A stretch of DNA of 64,000 bases from Austropuccinia psidii (Eukaryota; Basidiomycota; Pucciniomycetes; Pucciniales; Sphaerophragmiaceae): the NCBI GenBank assembly GCA_023105745.1, contig JALGQZ010000009.1, forward strand, positions 47,025,967 to 47,089,966. Direction: 5' to 3'. The notes beneath the pieces are model-generated. The model did not search any database. It was not told the DNA's origin and worked only from the letters and a program-made list of their open reading frames with translations. Of the stretch, positions 47,798 to 59,779 are shown one piece after another (the first letter of the stretch is position 1; every line of letters begins with the position of its first letter). A program made the position numbers and the translations under genes.

Positions 47798-50700
47798 AAC
47801 CTCATTTAATTGAAAATTTTAGAACTAAAAATTGAATATAATTTTATAAATAGTTAGTATAAATATTAAAAGAGGATAAAAAATTTTCATCTTTTCTTTT
47901 GAAATATAATTTTAAAGTGTATATGTTAGCTGGTGCCTCTTTTGTGGTTTCCAGACTAAATATTAGGAATTTTAATAAACTAAGAAGAAGTGGAATACTA
48001 TTTAAATGATTTAATAGACGTGTCACTAGTTTTAATATGATGTACTGTTGGAATTAAGGCTTCAACAGTAATAATAATTTGTAAAAGTAAACTTAATCAC
48101 TTTAAAGGTGAGAGTGCTAATATTTCTAAAATAAAATGTAAGTAATTTTAAATGTAAAAATTTAATTGGTAAGAGCTCTGAGGATTAATTCAAAGCAAAT
48201 TAATCCTCTTTAAATGTTGTAAGTACAAATTTGAAATCAAACTAATATGAAATAGTTTTGTTCTAATGAGGAAAGATCTGTTATGGAAACATGAGCAGAT
48301 ATAACAACAAGATTGATGACATAGTGGGAGCTTTATACTATGACATACTTAGTAATTACTCATAGCAACAAGATTTAATTCATATTATAATAATATAAAT
48401 TGAAGTATTTGAATTTTATACAAAATAATAAAATAAAATGAGACAAAAATTTAAAGAAAGTAATTGGGGTCTGTATAGCAGGTAAAGGTTTACATGCTTG
48501 CAGGCTCACAGTATAAGAAAACAAAAATCTGGATTTTTCAAAAAAAAAAAACTATTTTCTTAATAATTGATTTTAAAACAGGAATATAAAAGAAAAATAT
48601 AATTTCAAAATAATAATATCCTCAATCATGAAAAAGAAAAGTATTAATTCAAATAGTTATTAGTGATGGTTCATTTTTCTTAATTTTTTTTACATTTATA
48701 TATCAATATTCATAATGATTATTGGTACATACTTCCTCAAATCAAAATGAAAAATACTTAGGGGAAGATTTCATATTTAAATCTTCAAAAGTCTTTGTTC
48801 CAATTTGCTAATTTATGCATATAGTATTCAGAGTTTGGAATTAGGTAATGGCCTAGTATATTATGGGAAAAAACACCTCAAGTGTTAATGAAGCAGATTT
48901 TTGATTTTTTTGGAACCAATTCTGTGACCACACATTTGAAATCAATAGATAAAATTCATTTTACAGATATAGATATTTCTTCAAAGAGCCATTTTTTATT
49001 TTTCTGAGAAAGAATAAGAGTTTCTGTATGGACGGACTTTACTCAAACAGCCTTATTCATTATTCAGTTATACACATATCCTTTGAAGTCATTCCCCATT
49101 TCACCTATATGTCAAAATGGCTACTAGAATATTATTTTATAATTTTATTAATAAATATAAAGAATTAATAAGTTTCATATATATATTGAATCATCATTAT
49201 CATTTGAATTTTTTGAATTTATTTTTTTTCTAAAATTGTGTCTAATTTGATATAAAATTAACTTAAATGAAAATATTGAAATACCTTTTCACTTCTTTTT
49301 AAATAACATAAAGTTTAATTTGTAAAAATTATTTGAAACACTCATAATTAAGTGTTAATTACTTACTAAATTGAATTGCATTATTTTTAGATTGAAATGA
49401 TTTAATTATGTTCTATTTCTATCTTTTCAAGATATTTTAGATGATATTTATTTTTCAAACATTAAATATTTGTGAATATAATTCTACTTATCTTCATATT
49501 CTTATCACATTTAAAGAAAATTTTTACTATTTTAATCTCTTTAATCATGAAAAAGTATTTTAAAAGAATAATAAAAATTTGTGTGATACTCATCTTTCAT
49601 TTCCTATTTTTTAAATTTTCTTTAAGAATTTTGGAAAAAAAAATCAATAAAAAAGGTAAGCTAGGTTTATTATGAAAGGAGCTGGAATTAAATATATATT
49701 GATTTATTTTAATATAATATGAAATAACTTAATAAATAAAGAAATAATATCTTTTATTTGAAAATAATCCGATTTAATTTTATGGTTAAATATTAGAACT
49801 TCAAAAAACCTGAATTTATGTAAAATATTATTTTTTTGAATATTTTAAAATAAAAACCAATCATCAAAATTCAAAATACTTCTAATTTAAGAGGAAAGAT
49901 TATGAAAAAAGAATAATTCCAAAAAAAATAGATGATATATATCAAATTTAATAGATAATATAATATAATCCTTTATAGCCATTTAATTTCAATAAAACTA
50001 ATTACAGACATAAATAATTTCTCAATAATCTTCAATGATACTTATAGAAGATAGAATACTTGAGGTTTATAAGTATTAGTTTCTAAAAATTTGATTAAAT
50101 CTCTTCATTTTTCTTGCAAAAGAGGGTTATGATTATTATAAGTTTTTTGAATTGAAATCCTAATGGCCCCTTCTTTTTTTCAAAAAGGTCAAATTATTAT
50201 TTCTGATAATTTAGCTCATCTTAAACATAATTCATAAATTTGAAAAAAAAAGAGAAAGTAGTAAGTTCAAGAATTTTTTTTTCTCATAACTTCAATCAAA
50301 ATTCAATTACCTTAAAAAAATTGAATTTTATAAAAGGAAAAAAAACTAACTTCTGGATAAATATTAATTTCAAAATATTTTTTTGAAATATTTTTCAAAT
50401 ATATTGCAAAGCTTTCATGGTCAATTAGTAGCCATATCTTGCTGGATCCCAAGCTTATGTGTTTGTTTTTTATTGTACCACCAATAATCTTAATAGGATA
50501 TTTTTTCATTTTTTGCATGTGTATAGGTCATTTTTTATTGAATTATCCAGAAATATCAAAATTTCTCAAAGTTATTTTCTTAAAGCTTTAAATTGGCTTT
50601 GAATAAGTAGCCAAAATTTAATTCACTTTTATGGAGCTACTAAAGCTTGAATCCTCACATTTCAGGGAACCCAAAATCATCAAAAATCTTTTTGAAGTGG

Positions 50701-50957
50701 GAATATAACTGAAATTCTGTTTAATTTGATCAAATTTACCTCATTTTAGGGTAATTAGATGTGTTTCTTTGCATTCATTTCATTTTTTCCTTGCTTTTCT
50801 CTATCTTTTTTCTTTACTTTTAGCTTATGTCTCTTATTATTGAAGACTTTACTAAAATTTGTTTTTTTGATATTTTTGAGTCATTTGCTAGCTTTGAATC
50901 AATTTATTTTGGCAATCTTTTTGGATTTAACAACCTAATGGGATCTTTTCCACTTTA
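47798..50957. other. Gene-free AT-rich stretch
   Basis: No gene, RNA or repeat family recognised. The sequence is very AT-rich with long homopolymer runs and scattered short frames. Confidence 0.6.
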
Positions 50958-50965
50958 GTCCTAAG

Positions 50966-53832
50966 TAGGGTTGTTGGCAAAGCGCCTATGTGCGCGCAAA
51001 CAATGGCGCATGGGTACCCATACCCTAACCTCTCGCCACCATCCCCAGATTAGGTTTGGCAAGAGGGCGCAGGCTGTGCTGCATATCACTATCAGATAGA
51101 TTTTTCTGGTTTTTTCTCCAATTTGCTTGCCCCATTTTCTATTTCTTTCATTTTTTTTTCTTTAACATTTCAAAAAAAATACTCTTTATTTTTTCTCCTT
51201 GCTCCTTTATTCCTCATTGTTTCCAATTTTATTTTTCATTTCTCTTCCTTACTGGTCTCCTGACTTATGAATGAAGGCCACTGGATAAAGCCTTCATCTT
51301 ATCATGGTCCTCAATGGACTGGTTTCTTGATGTCACAAGATTTTGCTCAAAAAAATGCTTGCCGATGTAAAGCAAAATGTACACATTGCCAGAAGATATT
51401 TCCTCAAGCAAGACCTCACCATCTCCTAGCACATATAAAAGACAGCTGCTGATCAATTTTACTCACCCAGAAGTCCAATTACCTTTAATCTGTACTGAAT
51501 AGCTTAATTCCATCTGACTCAGAAATTGAAGTCATGGAAATCAATAATGATGTTGACTCAACAATCGCAAGTGGCACACGCTTGCAAACACTGTCTCTCA
51601 AAATTACCATACCAAGCAAGAGGTCACATTCAGAAATTTCTTCTGCGGCCTCATACTTACAACCAATTTCAAAAGAAAAAACATCCCACTTACATTAACT
51701 ACTACTCAAGGCCCTTATTACTTCAAACATCCCATTTAGATTTGTGGAGAACCCCTTCTTCCAACAGCTCCAAGAGGAACTAGTGCGATCACCATTTAAT
51801 TTACTAAATCGATTTGAAATCTCCAATAACATCTTACCCCAGATGCATGCAAAGAATGAGCTCTCACTCATGAGAGACTTGAATAATCAAGACAATCTTA
51901 CTCTATCCCTGGACGGTTGGACTGACGTATCTGGCAATAGCATTTACACCATGCTACTCTTACATGGGCAATACTTGAAGAGATTTGTAGAGATACTAGA
52001 CCTCAACTGCATTTGACATACATCCAATAACATTCTCAAAACCATTAAACAAGTCATCAAGGACAAGAATATTCTTCCTGGAAAGATTTCAGCAGTTGTT
52101 ACTGATTCACCTTCAGTAATGGTAAAATTTCAGGTTTGTTTTTTTGATTGTTTTGTAAATATGACACATCAAAATAACATGTTTTCCAATTTCTCAAACA
52201 GTCACTCATTCAAAAAGAATTCCCCCACATACAGCAAATATATTTTATATTACATATTCTCAATCTTGTTTCCAAGAATATGGTATCACACCCATCAATA
52301 GCCAACACTGTCAAGAATAATTGATCACTTGTCAACTTCTTCAGTTTGTCAATTTTTTGGAGCAGACAACTCCACCTCTGGGCCAAAGCAAATGATGTGC
52401 AACATGGATTGTCTAGCTTCTGTGAAACACAATGGTATTCCATGGCCAAGGTCTGCCTTGGTGTGCAACAGCATGAAGAAGGCTTTAAAAAGTGCCTATC
52501 AATGAGTAACAATCCATCAGTTGATACACCAACAATAATGAAATCAGTTGTCAACATCATACAAAATCATGATCACTTTACTTCAAATCAGGTCCTTGTT
52601 TCCTTACTTAAGCCAGTTGTTGATAGTCTTGCACAACTAGAACAGGCAAAAACCTGCCTTTCAGATATCTGGAAGGAGCTCACAGCAATATATCTTGAAA
52701 CCAAACCGATCAATGTTTATCAATGATATGAGCCATTTAAGCAGCACTGCATCAACATTTTAAATCAGAGAGCAAGAGCCATCAATAATGTTTTGTACAT
52801 TGTTGCCTTTTTCTTACATCCATTGTACTGCAAGATAGCTGTTTCCCGCAAGAACTCCTTGGACAACATAACAATGATGATCCTGCAACTGGCCAAAGAC
52901 TGGAAATTTCTATGGTGTGATGCCGAAATGATATCAACTCAAGTCTTACACTTTTATAATGGACATTATCCATACAATACCATAATTGCAGGTGGCACTT
53001 TTTGGTTTTTATAGCTTTAAATGGGTTACTGACATTATGATTTCCTTTTAGGTAATAAATCAGATATGAGACTTCTGGAATATTGGATGAGAGTACCAGA
53101 CATCAAGGAATTGAAAGCCTTGAAGAAATTAGCAATCAAAGTGGGTGAGATTGTCCCACATGAAGCTGGTGTTGAGGGGCTATTTTTGATGATGTCAGCG
53201 ATTAAAACGAAATCATGAAATCCAATGTGTCCATCAGTGCTGAAAATGATTAGCCAAATAAAACAGGGAATTCTCCATTCTCAAACCTCTTGTAACAAGC
53301 AACAAACTCAAAGCTCAAAAATGAGTGACCCCTTTAGTTCAGCCACTGAGTACAATCAGATGACTGGAGATGATGCATTTGATACCACTGGCGACCTGGA
53401 AGATTTTGAAGAAGGCATCTTTGGGTTTGAGGAGGACCCACTCCCTTCAAGGCAAGATGCCTTCATGGAAACCTTATTTGACTTTGACCTTTTGGAACAA
53501 TCCACTGCAGGCGATGAGGCAAATATTGATGATATGATCAATCCTCATCATGATGAGGGAGAATGGGATCCAGCCCAAGTTTTCTCCAAAAACAGAGAAG
53601 CACAATACTTATGTGCTAGTAGGGTTTGATTTCTTATTTACTAATTATTCAAATATTGTATGTTATGAATGTCTTTGCTTGTGTTATCCCAAGAAATGAA
53701 TAGCACCTTTTGTTTGCCCCTTAAAATGTCGCCATGGGCGCCATGTGTGCCCTCTGCCATTGGCGAGAGATCTGGTGTGTTTTTGTGCGCCAGTGTGCGC
53801 CACCCCTTTTTTGAGTGTCGCCAACCACCCTA
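50966..53832 (+). mobile_element. Complete hAT DNA transposon (2867 bp), inactivated
   Basis: The left end TAGGGTTGTTGGC (50966) pairs with the right end GCCAACCACCCTA (53832) as terminal inverted repeats with one mismatch. Flanking octamers GTCCTAAG (50958-50965) and GTCCTAAT (53833-53840) are an 8-bp target duplication with one mismatch, the hAT hallmark. GC-rich subterminal zones carry repeated GCGCC/TGGCG and TGTGCG motifs at both ends. The element encodes one transposase, now with several stops. Confidence 0.92.
51267..53629 (+). pseudogene. hAT transposase, three exons with stops
   Basis: Exon 1 (51267-52133) starts with a BED-type zinc finger (CTHCQKIFPQARPHHLLAHI, then C) and continues in one frame through FVENPFFQQLQEEL, the core block LTLSLDGWTDVSGNSIY and VVTDSPSVMVKFQ. 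An intron of 68 bp (52134-52201, GT...CAG) joins in phase to exon 2 (52202-52991), with HIQQIYFILHILNLVSKN and LSSFCETQWYSMAKVCLG. A second 60-bp intron (52992-53051, GT...TAG) leads to exon 3, with LLEYWMRVPDIKELK and EIVPHEAGVEGLF, the dimerisation region, and an acidic tail. Stops at 51450, 51489, 51696, 52014, about 52319, 52723 and 53216 disable it. Some (for example the TGA at 53216) fit CGA-to-TGA changes. Splice sites are intact, so it decayed mainly by point mutation. Confidence 0.88.
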
Positions 53833-53840
53833 GTCCTAAT

Positions 53841-53980
53841 TATTTCTTCAAAAAATTCTCTCTTTATCCGAGATTTCCCGAGATCTCCCGAACTCGGACC
53901 CCCGAAGGGGATTAAATTAAATTCAACTCGCCATTTCCGATTTTTGATTTTTAATTTTTAATTTTTAATTTCTCAATCCG
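53841..53980 (+). promoter_or_regulatory. Proximal promoter / 5' UTR of the NBR1-like gene
   Basis: Only 148 bp separate the hAT end from the ATG. The segment contains a CG-containing cluster (about 53868-53910) with nested inverted repeats such as CCGAG...CTCGG and GAGATCTC, then T-rich sequence up to the start codon. No TATA box is evident. CG dinucleotides are common here and in the gene but rare in the surrounding repeats. Confidence 0.45.
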
Positions 53981-56900
53981 ATGGATCTCGTTAATAACCA
54001 CTCAAGGATCAACGATTTCGACGATGATCACCCAAAAAGTGATCTCGAAGATTATTTAAAGCAGTCAAAAAAGAATTCATCATCGATTCTATCGAAAGCT
54101 CGAAATTATTCAAATTTTCATTCATCAAATCATCCAAATCATCATCCAAATCATCCGAATCAACAAATAAAATCAAAGTCTAGATTAACAGATCATCACA
54201 GAATGCTCCTGAACAGGCATATCAAAAAAATCACAACGAATTCATCAAATCAATCAAATCTCAACTATCCGATTCCTTCAATTCAACTACCAAAACCATC
54301 TCATTCATCTAATTCAATCTTAAATTCATCTTTTCATTTAGATGGTTCAATCTTGGAATTTGTATTCAAAGCTTTTCAAGACGATGATCGTTATCTGATC
54401 TCATTTCAATCTAATCATGATCAATTGATCTTATTGATTTATTTTTTAATCGACCCAATCCATCCTAATCTAATCACTTTCTTTCAATTCAATTCAATCG
54501 ATGCAATCTCATCAGCTTCAAAGAGAAATCAAATCGATCAATCTATCAGATCCTTATTATCTCATCTTCATTTCCAATCAAATTTACCTCAATTTCATGC
54601 TGTCAATATCGTCGGATCTAAAACTTCCTTTTATATGATTGATCAAAAATCTAAAAGAATCTTACCCACTAATCATCATCTTTCTTCACCATTTCATCCT
54701 TTGCCTTCCAATCATCTCATTCAATTTTGGTCTAATGACCTTATCACCTCAAATGGTCTAGAAACTTTAAAAAACTTAATCCTTCATTTACGTTCTCTCA
54801 ATCAATCAACCCAATCTTCACCTCCAAGGATCAATTTATCAAATTTATCTTGCTCAACTCATCATTCAAATTCAAACTCAAATATATCTCATATAGACTC
54901 ATGGCGTGCTTTAAATCATATCTTCAATCGCTTCATTCATCGTGGCTATCGTATCAGTCCTCTATGGCATAAAACTCATCACATCCTCAATTCATCTACC
55001 TCAACGATTTGTTTGGTCATTTATGATTCTAATTCTTCTTGTCCGGTTTTCATCATTCAACATTCATCTATCGATTTATTAACTCCTCAAATTCGTCATC
55101 AAGCTGATCAATCAATTCGTCATACTTTAAAATCCCTAGCTCCAATTTGTTCAAGTCCCAAATTGTTTGCTCTAAGCTTATTAAATCATCATGTCAGATT
55201 TTACACTTTAGATACTATCAATCGATCGATCAATCCTAAAACTCATTCTATTGATCCATCTAATCATTTATTACCAAGTCATCATCTTGTTAATGCTTGG
55301 AATTATAACATTCATCATATTCAATTCAAAACAAAAATTCTTGAAATTTTCCTCCATCTTCCTTCAAGTCGTTCAAATCAAAGACTCATTCAATCTAATT
55401 CAAATTCAAAAAATTCATTCAATCCTTCCAATCAAACTTTAGATACTTTAAAATCTGATTTGGTTGATATTCCTTCAAAGCTTATCTACATTTGTAACGC
55501 TTGTAATCAAGTTATCAAAGCATTTAGAGCTAATTGTAAACATCCTAACTGTCTGGATTATGACTTAGTAAGCTCACTTTCTTCTCTTCCTTAAATCCGT
55601 AATTTAATCTAACTAATCCCTTTATTGTCAAATTAGTGTGCCCATTGCTATCAACGCAAGCATCAACTTCATTTAAATCATCCTTTTGCCTTGTTTCGCT
55701 CTGCTAGCTTATCTCAACCTAATCATCATTCATCTTCAAACTTAAATAACACTTTAAAATCACAAAAACTCATCCACTCAATCCCTCACACAGCTATTAT
55801 TCATGATCCTTGCTCTCCAACAATTCGCGGCATTAGAAAAAAAGGCTCCCACGGTTCTGGTCAAGATTTTGATCTGGTTTGTTTTTTTCTTTTATCTAAT
55901 TATCTATACATTAAATCTTATATTTTATTCTAACATTTTTTTCATTCAATTTGGTTCAACTGTTATGAACTTTCAACGGACTTTCATCCCTTTCATCACA
56001 AATTTACACTTGATCAGTCTTCAAATGGTTATATTAAATCTTTAAATCATCACCATCAACAATCAGATCAAAAAATCAATAATTCATCACTCAATTTCTC
56101 CTCTATTAAATCTACTCCTGTTATACTTGTTTATTGTGATCGTTGCCATCAAACTCTTGATGGTTTTCGTGCCAAGTGCTCTCATTCCGACTGTCCTAAT
56201 TATGATTTGGTTAGTTTCATTCAACCTTATGAATCTTTGTTCATCGACTGATTTGGATTTACTCTTAAAAGTGTCTCGCGTGTTATAAATTACGTCATCA
56301 CTTTCATCCCATGGAGCATTCTTTTCAATATTTCAAAATTTCAGCCAATAACAATGATTTCATCACTTCTTTCCATTCAAATTTGTCTCAATCTGATCAA
56401 TTAACAACTAATCATTCTAGTCATCCCACCCCCCTGAATCATCATGCTACTTGTGATTTATGTCAAAAATTAATCACGGGCACGCGTTGGAAATGTCTTG
56501 ATTGCGTTGATTGGGATACTGTACGTAAATTTTCATTTTAAAACATACCTATCTTTTTAATCTTCAAGAGGCAAACTTTTTTTTATTTTAATCATAGTGT
56601 CAACAATGTCTCGATAAAGTTGATGCCCTTCACCCATTTCACCGACTCGTCCCAATTATGGATCCAAGTCATCTTACTTACCCACCTCCTGCTCAACATA
56701 ACTTACCCCATCCAGGTGTGACTTGCGATGGATGTGATAAATCAATTTTGGGGATCAGGTATAAATGTTTGGATCTTCAATGTCCTGATTACAATTTGTG
56801 TAGTCATTGTGAATCTAGCCCGATTCCCAAACATGACCCTAGTCATGTATTTGTCAAAATTCGTGATTCTCAAAATTGGAAGGTCTTGGTTCAAACTTTG

Positions 56901-58199
56901 AAAGCATCAGCTCCTTTAACTCATCCGCTTCGCTTCATCAAAAACCCAAAGCTAATGAAAGCACGTGAAGAAGATAAACCTTGCGTCACTCAATTTTCTA
57001 ATTCAACAAATTCCTCCGGCTTCCAAGTAATGAAATCCCCGCTCGACTCCACCTCTCTCACTCATTCAGATAAACCAGAAAATGTTTTTGATGGATGCTC
57101 AATCGAGTCCAAGGCGTTAGATAATCATTCCTGCCTTTTACCTTTTAATTCACCAAATCAACCTCAACAGGGCTCAAACACCAATTACAACCAGCCTGGT
57201 GATGTCATACACCAACTCGAGTCTCTTTCAATTCAACCAAACCTAAACCAATCAAAACTAAAGGTTTCTAAAGATGAAGCTTTGGAATTTCCCAATGACC
57301 CATCTTTAACTTCAACTGGTTTTTCTTCATCCTTTGAGTCTATGTTAACCTCCTCACATAAAGTCAGAACAGGCACAATAGTTGAAATCGATCAGTCATC
57401 AGAACCCCAGTATAATCATTCTGCTAGCCTTGTCTCAACCAAATTAAAACAGCCTGAAGCCAATTTAGCCCATGACTCATCTAAAAGCAATCCTGAATCA
57501 ATTGATTGTTCACGTGATCCTCAAGCACAATTTGTCTCCGACTTGAATTTGGAAGATGGGACTTGTGTTTCAGCTGGAGCTCGATTTACCAAGATATGGT
57601 TGGTTCAAAATACCAGTTCTGTTGCTTGGCCAAAGGGCACAATGATTATCTTTAATGGTGGATTTCAAAATTTAATTCAAGAATCGTTTCCTGTACTATC
57701 CGCTTCACCAAATGAAGTGGTAGAAGTGTCAGTTGAAACTTTAGCTCCTGATGAATCAGGTGGATATATGCAAATATGGCGATTAGCTTGCCCAGATGGT
57801 AAAAAATTCGGTGACAGATTATGGATTAATCTAAAGGTTATTGCTGGTGATCAAGTCAAGCTTGATGATCCAGAAACATCATCTTTATCGGCTTCAGTCA
57901 GTTTTAATTTACCAAAAATGATTTCGATTTGGCCACACGTTGGTCCACATTTAGGTGATAATGTTGGACGTATCAATGAGAAGGGAGATTCTACACATGA
58001 TCATCAAATATCCACATTTACAGAGCAACACACCCACGATTGCCCAGAAGATCAAGTTTCAAATACCTCGACTGATTTTGAGAATTTGTCTTATGAACTG
58101 AACTGCGAAGCTGATGAAGATCAAGAGCTAGAAGAATTTGAATTGGTATCGGACTCTGATACTTCAGATGAGCCAAACAAGTCAAGCAAACTAATTTGA
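53981..58199 (+). CDS. NBR1: NBR1-like selective autophagy receptor (five ZZ fingers, FW domain, AIM)
   Basis: Exons: 53981-55567, 55637-55876, about 55952-56209, 56272-56520 and 56598-58199; all junctions are phase 0; about 1311 residues. Residues 1-117 are Asn/Ser/His-rich. Two related domains of unknown function follow (about 118-273 and 305-462) with a 190-residue period. ZZ-type zinc fingers lie at about 500-555, 581-628 (degenerate), 669-713, 754-798 and 819-866. A disordered stretch leads to the NBR1-specific FW domain (about 1089-1193), whose four tryptophans are in KIWLVQN, VAWPKG, IWRLACPDG and RLWINLKV. Near the end an acidic EEFELVSDSD (FELV at 1292-1295) fits an Atg8-interacting motif. 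NBR1 proteins bind cargo and Atg8 in selective autophagy; that role is inferred from domains. No N-terminal PB1 domain is evident. Intron 2 has a normal GT donor but no AG at the expected acceptor. Confidence 0.86.
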
Positions 58200-59244
58200 A
58201 ATATTTCGGCCATTTTTGACTATGCTAAAACCAAACTTTTTTTCACTCAATAACTAAGAGATTTGTTGTAATTTTCTCGCTCTTTTTGATATAGTATGTA
58301 ATTTTGAATTCCAGATGTTGACTTTTTTTAAAAAAGCTTGTGTATGATAACAAAAATAATATATATATACAAACATGTTGATTAAAAAGGCCATAAATTT
58401 TCTCTATTAACTATGAAATCTACTAGTTTTTTAAAATAAAATGATTGTAATTGCATTCAAATTATTGCTTTTGCTCAACCACTCACCTGATACTTGAGGG
58501 CTTTGAGCCAGACTCATACATTTTGCAATGTTAGACTGGATTATCAGAAAAGAAAATCCAGTTTAATTGTACTTGTATAAACTAGGATGGCTGTAGTACT
58601 CTAAAAGAAGAAATTGCATTCAAGAAAGCGAAAGGGGAGAACTTGCACTCAGCAGCAATTTTTAGCGACAACCAAGCTGCTTTAATTGGGATTGTAAATC
58701 CGTACTATGATTCTAGCGGTCAAGACCTTTATTTTTAACTTAAGAATCAGTCAACAAATTGAGATCACTTTATTTATATTGATACCCCGGACATAAAGAC
58801 ATCAAAAATGAATTACAGGGCGGATGAATTATCAAAAACAAGTGAAAAATGATAACAAAAAACTTCCCCCCCCTCTGATTGTAGACATCCAATGAGCTGG
58901 GCTATTGTTTTGAGCTATGACTGACCTGGCTGGAAATCTATTGACAACTGTCTATGTCACAGTTACCAAGTATCAGTGCCTTGGCACTGTGAAGACCCCC
59001 TCCAAAAAAACTGGCTGGCCAATAATATTGAATGAATGGGATTAGCAGCAACTCAATTGAATAATCAGTTGGTGTCATTGACTTACTGTGGCTCAGGTCA
59101 CCAATTTGATGACTGAGTTGATCTTGATGAGGACAATCCAATAAGAAATTCACAAGTTTGGGAAAGCCTCATGTATAGTCCCAAAGAAGGCATTTCTTTG
59201 ACCTCAAGACTTTTTCGGGCATGATTAGATTTTGCCCTGGGCCC
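58200..59244. other. Downstream region of the NBR1-like gene, no further gene seen
   Basis: The first ~200 bp are AT-rich and probably hold the polyadenylation region. The remainder has no recognisable gene. The short minus-strand frames near 58.9-59.3 kb lack known motifs. Confidence 0.5.
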
Positions 59245-59779
59245 TAGGGTGGGGGTGGGGAACCCATTGGCATGCCATAGGTGGTGGTGGCACACACCAT
59301 TGCATGCCACCTGCTCCCGCCCTTCTCAAAATTTCCATGTGGCAGCTGAGGGAAAACCCTAGTTTGGGTTATTAATTAAAACTTGTACCATTGCATACTT
59401 CTTCCTTAGTTAGCTTTACTTTCTTTTTCTTTTTCTGAATTTATTCCATTTATATTTTTCAATCATATAATCAATCGTGACTCTGTCTCAAGAAGATCAT
59501 TGGAATTTACCATTGAAGGTACATGGTCCTCAAAGGAACAGTTGTTTGATGTCATGACTTAATCCTAGCTCACCATCTCATCATGATTTGGCCAAATGTA
59601 CTTACTGCCAGGTTATTTTTAATGAAGTTTGGCCTCAACACCTTTTCATGAACCTCAAAGATAATTGCTCAAAAATTCCCCCTCAACAAAAATCAAAATA
59701 CGTACAAGATGTACTTCAAATGATAGCTGATACCACCAGTGATTCTGAAGAGGTATCTATTGCAGGACTTTTTCACTAG
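59245..59779 (+). pseudogene. 5' fragment of a third hAT element
   Basis: TAGGGTGGGGGTGGGG at 59245 resembles a hAT left terminus and is followed by subterminal repeats of GGCATGCCA/TGCATGCCA. A frame with ATG at 59588 encodes a BED-type finger remnant, CTYCQVIFNEVWPQHLFMNL and then C, closely parallel to the finger of the hAT copy at 51267. The second finger His is replaced by Asn. A GGTCCTCAA-GA-C-G block upstream (59524) is also shared with 51303. No core or dimerisation region follows and no right terminus was found. Confidence 0.65.

Noticed and set aside
55877..55953. GT-TG non-canonical intron at the ZZ2 site
   Set aside because: Ending the intron at TG (55952-55953) breaks the reading frame, whereas the phase-0 alternatives (55951 without AG, or CAG at 56017) keep it.
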